A DNA stretch of 64,000 nucleotides from Pseudomonas parasichuanensis (lineage in GTDB: Bacteria > Pseudomonadota > Gammaproteobacteria > Pseudomonadales > Pseudomonadaceae): positions 41,727 through 105,726 of the forward strand of contig NZ_BQHO01000022.1 in assembly GCF_021601385.1 (NCBI RefSeq), written 5' to 3'. Below are positions 1 to 8,059 of the stretch, one piece after another. The translations under genes and the position numbers were made by a program. Numbering within the stretch: the first letter of the stretch is position 1; each line of letters opens with the position of its first letter. Below the pieces are notes generated by a model. The model was not told where the DNA came from. It saw only the letters and a list, made by a program, of their open reading frames with translations, and did not search any database.

Positions 1-112
1 CAGTGACGCTTATCGCTACGAGACGCTGATGACCGCCGGGGTGACCCTGTTCATCCTGCTGGTGTCACTCACCCAGCGGCGGGCCAAGGCCGAGCAGGCG
101 CAAACCGCTTGA
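1..112 (+). CDS. C-terminal end of a membrane protein (partial)
   Basis: The first 37 codons visible end in TGA at 110-112. They encode one hydrophobic stretch (around MTAGVTLFILLVSL) followed by a short basic tail (TQRRAKAEQAQ). This is the usual ending of a multi-pass transporter, for example an MFS permease, with the last helix followed by a charged cytoplasmic tail. The body of the gene lies outside the window, so the family cannot be named from this fragment. The next 125 bases to the thioesterase gene hold no recognisable gene. Confidence 0.5.
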   Translation, partial: SDAYRYETLMTAGVTLFILLVSLTQRRAKAEQAQTA

Positions 113-237
113 CCTTCGCTCGCTAGCACGCAAGCCCATGGCCTCACCGTCATGGGCTTTTTCATTGGCCCAGGTCTGCTCGGGCGTTACTATCCGAGGC
201 CTGCTTCCTTCCCAACACCAACAAGCAAAGGATGCGT

Positions 238-735
238 ATGAACGAGCAAGCCCCTTCCCTGCAGCAACTCGCCGCCCCCGAAGGCACCTGTTTCGGCTGT
301 GGCTGCAGCCATCCCAGTGGCCTGCACCTGAACAGCTACTGGGGCGAGGACGGCATCCACCTGCTGTGCCGGCACTCTCCCGACGAAACCTTCATCGGCT
401 GGCCCGGCCTGGTTTACGGCGGGCTGCTGGCGATGCTGGTCGACTGCCACTCCAACTGGACCGCAATGGCCCACCACTACCGCGCCGAAGGCCGCGAGCC
501 CGGCAGCCTGCCGCGCATCGACTGCGTCACCGGCCAGCTCGGCCTGACGTACCTGAAGCCCACACCCATGGGCGTCGAGCTGCTGCTCAAGGCGCGGGTA
601 GAAGGCGAGGTAGGGCGCAAGACCCGGGTGATCTGCGAAGTCTGGGCCGGTGATGTGCTGACCGTCACCGCCGATTCGGTGTTCGTGCGGGTGGATACCG
701 CGAAGCTCAAGCAGCAGGCACACGGTGGACAGTGA
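238..735 (+). CDS. PaaI/hotdog-fold thioesterase family protein
   Basis: A 165-residue single-domain protein. The segment VYGGLLAMLVDCHSN near residues 60-75 matches the hotdog helix with the GG turn and acidic residue typical of PaaI-like acyl-CoA thioesterases. The N-terminus carries CFGCGCSHPSGLHL, a Cys-rich start common in this subfamily. The substrate is presumably a small acyl-CoA, but nothing here identifies it. ATG codons lie at 232 and 238. The AAAGGA at 227-232 overlaps the first and is well spaced (5 nt) for the second, so 238 is preferred. A GNAT gene follows after 54 bases on the same strand. Confidence 0.8.
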   Translation: MNEQAPSLQQLAAPEGTCFGCGCSHPSGLHLNSYWGEDGIHLLCRHSPDETFIGWPGLVYGGLLAMLVDCHSNWTAMAHHYRAEGREPGSLPRIDCVTGQLGLTYLKPTPMGVELLLKARVEGEVGRKTRVICEVWAGDVLTVTADSVFVRVDTAKLKQQAHGGQ

Positions 736-789
736 CCGGGCAGGGCTGGCATTGTCGGGCATGATCCGGCTGCCCGACAGGATGTTGCC

Positions 790-1305
790 ATGCCTTACCA
801 GATTCGCCCGGCCCGCAGCGATGACTGTGAGGCCCTGAGCCACATCGGCCAGGCCACCTTCGCCCTGGCCAGCCCACCCGACAGCGCGCCTGGTGCGCTG
901 CAGCACTACATCACGCACAACCTGCAGCCCGAGCATTTCCAGCTGCACCTGCAACACCCGCACAAGCGGCTGCTGATCGTCGAGCAGGCAGGCCATGCCC
1001 TGGGCTACAGCATGCTCGACCTGGCGCCGGGCCGGCTGGATATCGCCGCCGCCGAGCGCCTGGTGGAAATCTCCCGCTGCTACGTGCTGCCTGAAGCGCA
1101 CGGCCAGGGTGCGGCGCAACTGCTGCTGGACGCGACCCTGGCGCACACCCGCGGCGCGGTGCGCCTGACCGTCAACGAAGGCAACGCCCGAGCCATTCGC
1201 TTTTACCAGCGCAACGGTTTTCGCAAGGTCGGCGAGGCGATCTTCCCGTGCGGCGACGAGCGGCACCGTGACTGGGTGATGGTCAGGTCGCCCGACGGTC
1301 TCTAG
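790..1305 (+). CDS. GNAT-family N-acetyltransferase
   Basis: A 171-residue protein with the GNAT fold. The acetyl-CoA-binding motif A is visible as CYVLPEAHGQGAAQLLLD near residues 96-113 (Q-x-x-G-x-A type). The late motif is NEGNARAIRFYQRNGFRKVGEA, which is usual for motif B in small-molecule acetyltransferases. The acceptor is unknown. An AGGATG ribosome site precedes the ATG by a normal distance. It lies between a thioesterase and a glutathione transferase gene on the same strand, with 31 bases to the latter's start, so the three may be co-transcribed. Confidence 0.85.
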   Translation: MPYQIRPARSDDCEALSHIGQATFALASPPDSAPGALQHYITHNLQPEHFQLHLQHPHKRLLIVEQAGHALGYSMLDLAPGRLDIAAAERLVEISRCYVLPEAHGQGAAQLLLDATLAHTRGAVRLTVNEGNARAIRFYQRNGFRKVGEAIFPCGDERHRDWVMVRSPDGL

Positions 1306-1336
1306 ATTGATCACACTCCCCATCCAAGGCACGCAC

Positions 1337-2032
1337 ATGACCGATCTCTTTGCATTCCCCATTACCCACAAATGGCCGGCGCAGCACCCCGAGCGCCTGC
1401 AACTGTATTCGCTGCCCACGCCCAACGGGGTCAAGGTGTCGATCATGCTCGAAGAGATCGGCCTGCCCTATGAGGCGCACAAGGTCAGCTTCGACAGCGA
1501 GGACCAGCTCAGCCCCGAATTCATCTCCCTCTCGGCCAACAACAAGATCCCGGCGATCCTCGACCCCAACGGCCCCGGCGGCAAACCGCTGCCGTTGTTC
1601 GAATCCGGCGCGATCCTGCAGTACCTGGCCGAAAAGAGCGGCCGATTGCTCAGCCAGGACCCGGCCCAGCGCTACCAGACGATCCAGTGGCTGATGTTCC
1701 AGATGGGCGGCATCGGGCCGATGTTCGGCCAGGTGGGGTTCTTCCACTTCTTTGCCGGCAAGGACTACGAGGACAAGCGCCCGCGCGACCGTTACGTCAA
1801 CGAGTCCAGGCGTTTGCTGGGTGTGCTGGACCGGCACCTGCAAGGCCGCGAGTGGATGGTCGACGAATACAGCATCGCCGACATCGCCATCTTCCCCTGG
1901 GTGCGCAACCTGGTGGAGCGGTATAACGCTCGTGAACTGGTAGGGTTCGATGAGTTTTCCGAAGTCGGGAGGGTACTGGCGGCCTTCCTGAAGCGGCCTG
2001 CGGTGCAACGGGGATTGTTCATCCCTGGTTGA
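1337..2032 (+). CDS. Glutathione S-transferase, YghU/YfcG (Nu) type
   Basis: A 231-residue glutathione transferase. The thioredoxin-like N-domain shows the substrate-binding run NNKIPAILDPNGPGGKPLPL and then FESGAILQYLAEKSG, the SNAIL-type glutathione site. The C-terminal helical domain contains EWMVDEYSIADIAIFPW. The long loop with the PNGPGG insertion resembles YghU/YfcG, enzymes known for disulfide-bond reductase activity with glutathione, so a thiol-redox role is inferred. An open frame begins at 1307, but AAGG at 1326-1329 fits ATG 1337 (MTDLFAFP), which also restores the family's usual length. Confidence 0.85.
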   Translation: MTDLFAFPITHKWPAQHPERLQLYSLPTPNGVKVSIMLEEIGLPYEAHKVSFDSEDQLSPEFISLSANNKIPAILDPNGPGGKPLPLFESGAILQYLAEKSGRLLSQDPAQRYQTIQWLMFQMGGIGPMFGQVGFFHFFAGKDYEDKRPRDRYVNESRRLLGVLDRHLQGREWMVDEYSIADIAIFPWVRNLVERYNARELVGFDEFSEVGRVLAAFLKRPAVQRGLFIPG

Positions 2033-2045
2033 AATGTAGATAGCC

Positions 2046-2091
2046 AGATCAACCAGCCTGCTGTGCGGTGAGGCGGCAGGCAGGTTGATCT
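2046..2091. terminator. Bidirectional hairpin between convergent genes
   Basis: The 9-nt arm AGATCAACC at 2046-2054 pairs with GGTTGATCT at 2083-2091, with further pairing inside (AGCCTGC/GCAGGC). It lies between the convergent GST gene and the gene at 2104. There is no strong T tract. Confidence 0.6.
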
Positions 2092-2103
2092 GCAGTCAAG
2101 TTA

Positions 2104-2523
2104 TCAAGGTGCTTGAATGTGAACGTCGCGCAAGCTCAAGGTTTTGCCGTTGAACGTGAACTTCAAATCCTCTAAATCAGCGTTGACACGTGGGGCTGCT
2201 CCTCCGGCAAAGGTGTTGAAAGTGATTTGCCCTGACTCGGTTTCTTCAGGTAGACCTCCGCCTTCAACAAGGGCTTCTGCTTTCAAACCGAGCGCAGGAT
2301 CATTGGGTGATCTGAAAAGATAGGTCTCGGGTAGGTCGGAGCTTGGATCGGTTGTCCACCTGATGAAAACCGTTACGGCTGACAGGCCATCGGGCTTGAA
2401 CGTGAAGGTGAAGGTCTTCGGGTTAAAAAAACCAGCGCTCTGGGTGTTGAATTCCTCTTCTTTGCCGTCGTAGGTGTAATGCCCCCTTGCCGAGCCGGAC
2501 TGGATGTAGCTGTGCTTAGCCAT
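2104..2523 (-). CDS. Hypothetical beta-rich protein
   Basis: A 139-residue protein I do not recognise. There is no signal peptide, no transmembrane segment and no cysteine. The sequence alternates polar and aromatic residues (KTFTFTFKPDGLSAVTVFIRW, near residues 36-56; DLEDLKFTFNGKTLSL near the C-terminus), suggesting an all-beta fold. A good ribosome site (GAGGAG, 7 nt before ATG) supports expression. It is read convergently to the GST gene and is followed by the phosphate transporter on the same strand. Its base composition is visibly less GC-rich than its neighbours, so it may be accessory DNA. Confidence 0.6.
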   Translation of the reverse strand: MAKHSYIQSGSARGHYTYDGKEEEFNTQSAGFFNPKTFTFTFKPDGLSAVTVFIRWTTDPSSDLPETYLFRSPNDPALGLKAEALVEGGGLPEETESGQITFNTFAGGAAPRVNADLEDLKFTFNGKTLSLRDVHIQAP

Positions 2524-2663
2524 ATTGTTGCTCCTCGATTCATTGAGTGAGCAGTTAATTAATACCTGAATCTATGCGCCGACAACTGATAGAAATGCTA
2601 GGTGTCACGCTCAGTGTTGGCTCGTTTGGGCGCAGTCTTCCGGGCTCGTATCGGGGGGCGCCT

Positions 2664-4280
2664 TTAGAGAAACTGATTGAGAACCCAGTAAAGGCTCCCC
2701 GCCAACACCATCGCCGCAGGTAGCGTCAACACCCAGGCCATCAGCAGGTTGATGAGCGTACGTTTCTGGATCCCCGACCCATTGGCCACCATGGTCCCGG
2801 CCACCCCCGAACTCAGCACATGGGTGGTCGACACCGGCAGCCCGAACATGTCTGCCGCGCCAATGGTGCACATTGCCACCACCTCCGCCGACGCCCCCTG
2901 GGCATAGCTCAGGTGGGTCTTGCCGATCTTTTCGCCCACCGTCACCACGATGCGCCGCCAGCCGACCATGGTGCCCAGGCCCAGGGCGATGGCCACCGCC
3001 ACCTTGACCCACAGCGGGATGTAGCGGGTGGCGTCGTCCAGTTGACGCTTGAACAGTTGCACATGGCGGGCAGTGTCGGCGTCGAACGCCACCAGGGCGT
3101 TCTTGTCGATCAGGCGGATGGCTTCACTGGTCAGGTACATGTCGTTGCGCACGTTGGCCATGGCCTCGGCCGGTACGCGGTTGAGCGAGCCATAGCCCTT
3201 GACCTCTTCGCCGATCATGCCGGTCAGCGCGGCCAGGGCCGGGACCAGTTCGGGGGTGGGCTTGGGCTGGCTAATGAAGGCGGTCAGGGTGTGCCGTGGG
3301 TCGGCCGGGGCCGCTTGCGGGGCGCTGCGCACCAGGGCCTGGCGGGTCACCTCGGCCACTGCCGAGAACTGCAGGGCCTGTTCGCTGGGCATGGTCTTGT
3401 TCAGCGCGTAGGCCATCGGCAGGGTGCCGACCAGGATCAGCATGATCAGGCCCATGCCTTTCTGCCCGTCGTTGGAGCCATGGGCGAACGACACGCCGGT
3501 GCAGGTTAGGATGAGTACACCGCGGATCCACCAGGGTGGTGGAGTCTGGCCCTCGGGCGCCTGATAAAGCTCCTTACGCTTGACCAGCGCGCGCAATGCC
3601 AGCAGCAGCAGGGCGGCGCAGGCGAAACCGATCAGCGGGGAAAACAGCAGGGCATAACCGACTTTGCTCGCCTGGCCCCAGTCCACACCGCTGGTGCCGT
3701 CGCGCCCATGCATCAGCGCGTTGGCCACGCCCACCCCGATGATCGAGCCGATCAGCGTGTGCGAGGACGAGGCCGGCAGGCCCAGCCACCAGGTGCCGAG
3801 GTTCCAGATGATCGCCGCCAGCAGCAGGGCGAAGACCATGGCGAAGCCGGCGCCCGAACCCACCTGCAGGATCAGCTCCACCGGCAGCAGGGCGATGATG
3901 CCGAAGGCCACCGCGCCGCTGGACAGCAACACCCCGAGAAAATTGCACAGCCCCGACCACACCACCGCCACCGGCGCTGGCAGCGAATGGGTGTAGATCA
4001 CCGTGGCTACGGCGTTGGCGGTGTCGTGGAAACCGTTGACGAATTCGAAGCCCAGGGCAATCAGCAAGGCCAGGCCCAGCAACAGGAACGGCGTGACCGT
4101 GGTGATCACCGTGCCACTGGCGCTGACGTCTTGCTTGAGGCTCCAGAAGGTATAGGCCAGGCCGGCCAGCAGCAGGCCGAAGAACAGTACCAGGGTGGCG
4201 CGGCCAGGGCGGTGGGACAGCTGCGGGCGGGAATCGAGCTTGACCAGCGCGTCCTGGCTGGCCATTGAGGGGGTTGTCAT
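2664..4280 (-). CDS. pitA: Inorganic phosphate transporter, PiT family
   Basis: A 538-residue polytopic membrane protein. Both halves of the duplicated PiT signature are visible: GFEFVNGFHDTANAVATVIYTH-type sequence near residues 75-95, and FAHGSNDGQKGMGL plus VSTTHVLSSGVAGTMVANGSG in the second half. PiT carriers take up metal-phosphate complexes with protons across the inner membrane. A central hydrophilic loop (about residues 300-430) separates the two membrane halves. The frame is open from 4334, but GGAG directly upstream supports ATG 4280 (MTTPSMAS). The assignment to PitA rather than another PiT paralogue is by general similarity. Confidence 0.85.
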   Translation of the reverse strand: MTTPSMASQDALVKLDSRPQLSHRPGRATLVLFFGLLLAGLAYTFWSLKQDVSASGTVITTVTPFLLLGLALLIALGFEFVNGFHDTANAVATVIYTHSLPAPVAVVWSGLCNFLGVLLSSGAVAFGIIALLPVELILQVGSGAGFAMVFALLLAAIIWNLGTWWLGLPASSSHTLIGSIIGVGVANALMHGRDGTSGVDWGQASKVGYALLFSPLIGFACAALLLLALRALVKRKELYQAPEGQTPPPWWIRGVLILTCTGVSFAHGSNDGQKGMGLIMLILVGTLPMAYALNKTMPSEQALQFSAVAEVTRQALVRSAPQAAPADPRHTLTAFISQPKPTPELVPALAALTGMIGEEVKGYGSLNRVPAEAMANVRNDMYLTSEAIRLIDKNALVAFDADTARHVQLFKRQLDDATRYIPLWVKVAVAIALGLGTMVGWRRIVVTVGEKIGKTHLSYAQGASAEVVAMCTIGAADMFGLPVSTTHVLSSGVAGTMVANGSGIQKRTLINLLMAWVLTLPAAMVLAGSLYWVLNQFL

Positions 4281-4411
4281 GGGAGCTCCGGGGTGCTTTG
4301 CGGCACGAGGCGAGGTATCCCATCCTAGAAACAATCTGTTACCCGGGAGTGACCTCGATCAAAGGAACTTCTAGTCTAGGAGGCATCGGCGAATTGCCAA
4401 GCGAGCCCAGA

Positions 4412-4798
4412 ATGATCCGCTGCAAGCGTGTGTACGACCCCTTTGAAGCCAGCGATGGCCAGCGTGTGCTGGTCGATCGCCTATGGCCGCGCAACACACG
4501 CAAGGAAGACCTGCACGGTCAGTGGCTGCGTGAGGCGGCACCTTCCGACGAACTGCGCAAGGCGTTCCACGCCGGTACGCTGGATTACCCTGGATTCACC
4601 CAGCGTTACCAGCAGGAACTGGCCGCGCACCCCGAGCACTGGTACCCGCTGCTGGACCTGGCGGGCAAGGGCGAGCTGACCCTGCTGTACGCCGGCAAGG
4701 ATACCGAGCACAACAATGCCCGGGTGCTCGCCGACTGGCTGGAGGACGAACTGGAGCGGCGCGGGCCTGGGAGTTCGCCGGTGTGCTATGCCCCTTGA
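4412..4798 (+). CDS. DUF488 family protein
   Basis: A 128-residue protein of the DUF488 family (YeaO-like). It shows the family hallmarks KRVYDPFEASDGQRVLVDRLWPR near residues 4-26 and LLYAGKDTEHNNARVLADWL near residues 97-116. The function of the family is not established. The ATG at 4412 gives the normal family start MIRCKRVYDP, and a longer upstream frame from 4265 was rejected. Its last 11 bases overlap the start of the following GNAT gene, indicating translational coupling. Confidence 0.8.
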   Translation: MIRCKRVYDPFEASDGQRVLVDRLWPRNTRKEDLHGQWLREAAPSDELRKAFHAGTLDYPGFTQRYQQELAAHPEHWYPLLDLAGKGELTLLYAGKDTEHNNARVLADWLEDELERRGPGSSPVCYAP

Positions 4799-5219
4799 AC
4801 TGATCGCCGCTACCGACAATGACCTGACCTTCGCCCGCGACCTCACGCGCCGGGCGATGCTGCCGTACTACCGCGAATTCGACCTGCTGTGGATCGAGCA
4901 AGCCTTCGACGAAGCCTGGGGCTGGCGCGAGCAATGGCGGGTGGTTGAAGACAGTAAGGTGCTGGGTTTTTGCAGCCTCAGCCAGGACCGCCAGGCCCTG
5001 TTTATCCGCGAGCTGCACCTGCTGCCCGAGCATCGCGGGCGCGGCGTGGGTGGTTGGGTGCTGGAGACACTGGCCGGCTGGGCTGCGCAGCGGCGCCTGC
5101 CGCTGCTGCGGCTGATGGTGTTTCGCAGCAACCCGGCGCGCCAGCTGTACCTGCGCCGGGGGTTTGTCGAGATGGGCGAGGATGAGTGTTTCGTGCGGAT
5201 GCAGCGGCCCGTAGCCTGA
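4788..5219 (+). CDS. GNAT-family N-acetyltransferase
   Basis: A 143-residue acetyltransferase. Motif A reads ELHLLPEHRGRGVGGWVLETLAGWA near residues 73-97, with the R-G-x-G-x-G acetyl-CoA pyrophosphate loop. Motif B reads RSNPARQLYLRRGF. The substrate is unknown. The ATG lies inside the 3' end of the DUF488 gene (11 nt overlap, different frame), so the two are almost certainly translated from one message. A REP pair follows the stop codon by 11 bases. Confidence 0.85.
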   Translation: MPLELIAATDNDLTFARDLTRRAMLPYYREFDLLWIEQAFDEAWGWREQWRVVEDSKVLGFCSLSQDRQALFIRELHLLPEHRGRGVGGWVLETLAGWAAQRRLPLLRLMVFRSNPARQLYLRRGFVEMGEDECFVRMQRPVA

Positions 5220-5230
5220 CGCTACCCATC

Positions 5231-5347
5231 TGTAGGAGCGGCCTTGCGCCGCGAAAGGGCTGCGCAGCAGCCCCAGGATTCAAGTGGCGACGCATAGATT
5301 GCTGGGGCCGCTTTGCGGCCCTTTCGCGACACAAGGCCGCTCCTGCA
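5231..5347. repeat. REP inverted pair, GGAGCGGCC class
   Basis: Two copies of a palindromic unit in opposite orientation: TGTAGGAGCGGCCTTGCGCC at 5231 and its inverse ending TCCTGCA at about 5347. Each carries an inner GGGCTGC...GCAGCCCC or GGGGCCGC...GCGGCCC hairpin. It sits between the convergent GNAT and alg operon ends. The same unit recurs at 32.1, 34.6, 35.7 and 37.0 kb. Confidence 0.85.
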
Positions 5348-5371
5348 ACGGGCGTGCAAGCCCAACAATCG

Positions 5372-6829
5372 TTAGTTGTTAAGCCGCACCCGCACCATCC
5401 GCCCCTGTGCCACCGTCGCCTCCAGCACCTGCCCCTGCAATGGCAGCAGATCCCCGATCAGCAGGTTCTGCAACAACGCCTTGCCGTCGAAGCTGTTGCC
5501 ACCGATCTCGACGTCGCGAATCCCTTCCACCCGCACCACCGCCTTGCCCACTTGCCCCAGGCGGTTGCCGCTGATCAGCAGGGGTCCCGGCAGCGGCGTG
5601 GCATTGCGCAGGCTCACGGCGTACTCGGGGGTATTGCCGATGCGGTTGCCGACCAGCGCCAGGGCACCGACCTCGCTGGCATCCACCGCGCTGCCCTGGC
5701 TGCTGGCCAGCAGGTTGTCGTCGATCAGCAAGGGGGTAGCCGGCGTCGGCGCGAGGTTGCGCAACTGGATGCCATTGCCGCGGCTGGCGCCGATGCGGTT
5801 GCCGGCCACCAGCACGGCGCCGCGCTGGTCGCTGACCTCGATGGCGGCCTTGGCGGCGCCGAGGATCAGGTTGTCTTCGATCAGCGCGCGGGTCTGCCCG
5901 CGCAGGCGCACGCCGCTGTTGTTGTCGATGCCGCGCAGCTGGTTGCCGTGCAGGTCGAGCTGGCTGTCGCGGGCATCAATGGCGTACTGCTGGGTGCGTT
6001 CGAACTGGCTGTTGGCGATGGTCGCCTGGCTGTGTTGCAGCTCCACCGCCGTGGACAACTCGCTGAAGCGGCTGCCCTCGATCAGCAGCGTGGCCGGACG
6101 GGTGCCGGCAGCTTGCTGGGCGCTCAGGGCGGTGGTCAGGCCACGGGACAGGTTGGCGTTGTAGCCCAGGCGGTTGAGGGTGGAGCCGATCACCTGGGTA
6201 TGGCTGCCGGCCCAGGCCACCACGAACGGCCGCCAGGCGCGGTCGGTGTTGCCGGCCTTGTCGCCGGCGACGCTTTCCAGCGTTGACTGGTTCAGCCCCA
6301 GCCAGCCCTGATTGATCAGCGCGGTGCCGGAGTAGCTGTACAGGTACAGGCTGGTGCCTTCGAGCTGCAGCCCGGCATCGTTGCCGATCATCAACGGGTA
6401 GCTGAGCAGGTAACCGTCCTTGTAGCGCTTGAGGATGCGCGCATCGCCCAGGGCCGCCTCCAGCTGCGCCAGGGTGATGCTGCCACCGCGCAGCACCACG
6501 GCCTGGGGGTGGTGCGCCTGGTAGCCGGCGATGGCGCGGAACAGGCCATTGTTGACGAAGGGTTCGAACGGCCAGCTGCCGGCCTGGGCGGAAAACATCG
6601 GTTGCAGGCTGACGCTGGCGCGGCCGGCGGGCGGCGCGTGGCGGGCCTGTTCGAAGCTCACCGCCTGGCGGGCCTGCTGGCGCAGCTGGGTCAGCTGTGC
6701 CTGATGTTGCTGTGGGCTCAGGGTGTCCAGCACCGGGTTGGCGGGCAGTGCCTGGTTGGCGGCCTGGGCGCCAGCGGCCAGCAGCAGGGCGGCCAGGCAG
6801 CTGAGGGATATACGGGTGAACGGTGCCAT
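5372..6829 (-). CDS. algG: AlgG-like periplasmic beta-helix protein, probably non-catalytic
   Basis: A secreted protein of 485 residues (signal peptide MAPFTRISLSCLAALLLAAG, cleavage near AQA) with many short imperfect repeats typical of a right-handed parallel beta-helix. The stretch FVVAWAGSHTQVIGSTLNRL and the later YAIDARDS align with AlgG mannuronan C5-epimerase (FLVAWGGT, YGIDPHD). The catalytic DPHD is DARD here, and the following KKHG histidine is also replaced, while an arginine in the next strand seems kept. It is about 50 residues shorter than AlgG. It is last in the operon, 16 nt after algL. ATG 6829 is preferred over 6838 because AAGGA is spaced for it. A structural role or altered specificity is inferred. 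Confidence 0.7.
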   Translation of the reverse strand: MAPFTRISLSCLAALLLAAGAQAANQALPANPVLDTLSPQQHQAQLTQLRQQARQAVSFEQARHAPPAGRASVSLQPMFSAQAGSWPFEPFVNNGLFRAIAGYQAHHPQAVVLRGGSITLAQLEAALGDARILKRYKDGYLLSYPLMIGNDAGLQLEGTSLYLYSYSGTALINQGWLGLNQSTLESVAGDKAGNTDRAWRPFVVAWAGSHTQVIGSTLNRLGYNANLSRGLTTALSAQQAAGTRPATLLIEGSRFSELSTAVELQHSQATIANSQFERTQQYAIDARDSQLDLHGNQLRGIDNNSGVRLRGQTRALIEDNLILGAAKAAIEVSDQRGAVLVAGNRIGASRGNGIQLRNLAPTPATPLLIDDNLLASSQGSAVDASEVGALALVGNRIGNTPEYAVSLRNATPLPGPLLISGNRLGQVGKAVVRVEGIRDVEIGGNSFDGKALLQNLLIGDLLPLQGQVLEATVAQGRMVRVRLNN

Positions 6830-6844
6830 GGGACGCATCCTTGT

Positions 6845-8059
6845 TCAGGGCAGGTTGGGGTAGGCCGGTTTCAGCGGGCCACCGATCTGGCTGTAGTTGT
6901 CCACATCGCCGTCCTCGCTGTCATACAGCTGGCGGGCCAGGCGGTGGCCGGGCTCGCGGGCGAGGAACGGGATCAGCCAGGCGAGCTTGTAGGGCGCCAC
7001 CTCGGCCTGGCCCTGGCCCTTGAGCTCGGGCAGGGTGTCCGGCGCCAACACGCTGCGCGCGGCAAAGCTGGCCAACTGGTCGAGGGTCTGCTGGTCGGCA
7101 CGGCTCCAGGCCAGGCCATGGCTGCGGGCCGACTCGCTGAGCAGCACCAGCGGCACCAGGGCGTACTGGCTGTAGTTGGCGGCCAGCTTGGCGCGGGCCA
7201 CCTCCAGCGGCAGGTAGGCGTAGCTGCCGTCAGCGCCTGGCACGGCCTGGGCCAGGCCACGGCGCAGGTTGCCGTCGGCCCACCGGATGAAGTCGTCGCG
7301 GCCCACCAGCATGCCGGCGGCGGCCACGGCCCAGGCGGCCCAGTAATCGTGGTTGTTGAAGTACACGCCGGTGGCCGTGCGCCGTGGGTCGTACTCGCGG
7401 ATCACCTGTTCGCCCAGCTGGCCGAACCAGTGCCGTTGCGCGGGCGTCAGTTGCACCTTGCCGTCGGCTGCGGCCTGGGTCAGCAGAACGGCGCCGGCCA
7501 TGGCCGCCAGCGCCCATTTGCGCGCGGCCATGCCGGTACTGCTGGCGTCGGGGTCGAGCAATGCGCCGGCCTTGGCCCATTGCTCCAGCCATTGGTCCTG
7601 GCAGGCCAGGGCCATGTTGGCGTCCTGCGGCTTCTTGGCGTTCTGGAAGCGCTTGCCGGCATGGATCAGCCCGCCGATGAACTGCTTGACCTGCTTGGCG
7701 ATGCGTTCGCTGTCGGCGTCGGGGCTGGCGCGCAGGGTGGACTTGCTGGCGTCGCGCTGGTCGTACTTGCTTTGCAGGTGCAGGCTGCCGGTGTAGGGCG
7801 GTGGCGGCGCCTTGCTGCATTCGAGGGTGCGGTAGTCGGCGATCATGGCCGCTTGCGCGGTAGCGCGGGGGGGCCAGATCGACTGGGCGGCGTGGGTGTG
7901 GAGTGGTAGAAGGACAAAAATGAGCAGAAGCGAGATCCCCGGGGCCGCTTTGCGGCCCATCGCTGGCAAGCCAGCTCCCACAGTATCCGCGCACACCCTG
8001 CTCCCTGTGGGAGCTGGCTTGCCAGCGATGGGCTGCAAAGCAGCCCCAATTGCGGCCAT
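6845..8059 (-). CDS. algL: Alginate lyase family protein AlgL with REP-derived N-terminal insert
   Basis: A periplasmic polysaccharide lyase of the alginate lyase type. In AlgL the enzyme clears misdirected polymer from the periplasm. The catalytic centre is visible: SKYDQRDAS (lysine of the SKY motif), YFNNHDYW (Asn-His) and ARAKLAANYSQYAL (Arg and Tyr). ATG 8059 shares its A with the algX stop (TGATG), so translation is coupled. A GTG at 8068 is less likely. Between codon 4 and the hydrophobic core ISLLLIFVLLPLHTHAA, about 36 in-frame codons are REP sequence. Without them the N-terminus would be a normal short signal peptide. A second ATG at 7960 inside the REP would also give a good signal peptide, but has no ribosome site. 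Confidence 0.8.
   Translation of the reverse strand: MAAIGAALQPIAGKPAPTGSRVCADTVGAGLPAMGRKAAPGISLLLIFVLLPLHTHAAQSIWPPRATAQAAMIADYRTLECSKAPPPPYTGSLHLQSKYDQRDASKSTLRASPDADSERIAKQVKQFIGGLIHAGKRFQNAKKPQDANMALACQDQWLEQWAKAGALLDPDASSTGMAARKWALAAMAGAVLLTQAAADGKVQLTPAQRHWFGQLGEQVIREYDPRRTATGVYFNNHDYWAAWAVAAAGMLVGRDDFIRWADGNLRRGLAQAVPGADGSYAYLPLEVARAKLAANYSQYALVPLVLLSESARSHGLAWSRADQQTLDQLASFAARSVLAPDTLPELKGQGQAEVAPYKLAWLIPFLAREPGHRLARQLYDSEDGDVDNYSQIGGPLKPAYPNLP
7941..8047. repeat. REP inverted pair inside the 5' end of algL
   Basis: Left unit 7941-7983 (GGGGCCGCTTTGCGGCCCAT then GCTGGCAAGCCAGCTCCCAC) and right unit 8005-8047 (inverse, ending AAAGCAGCCCC) flank a 21-nt spacer. This is the TGTGGGAGCTGGCTTGCCAGC class also seen at 45.8 and 50.8 kb. 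The whole insert is about 108 nt, a multiple of three, and leaves the algL frame open. Confidence 0.85.
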
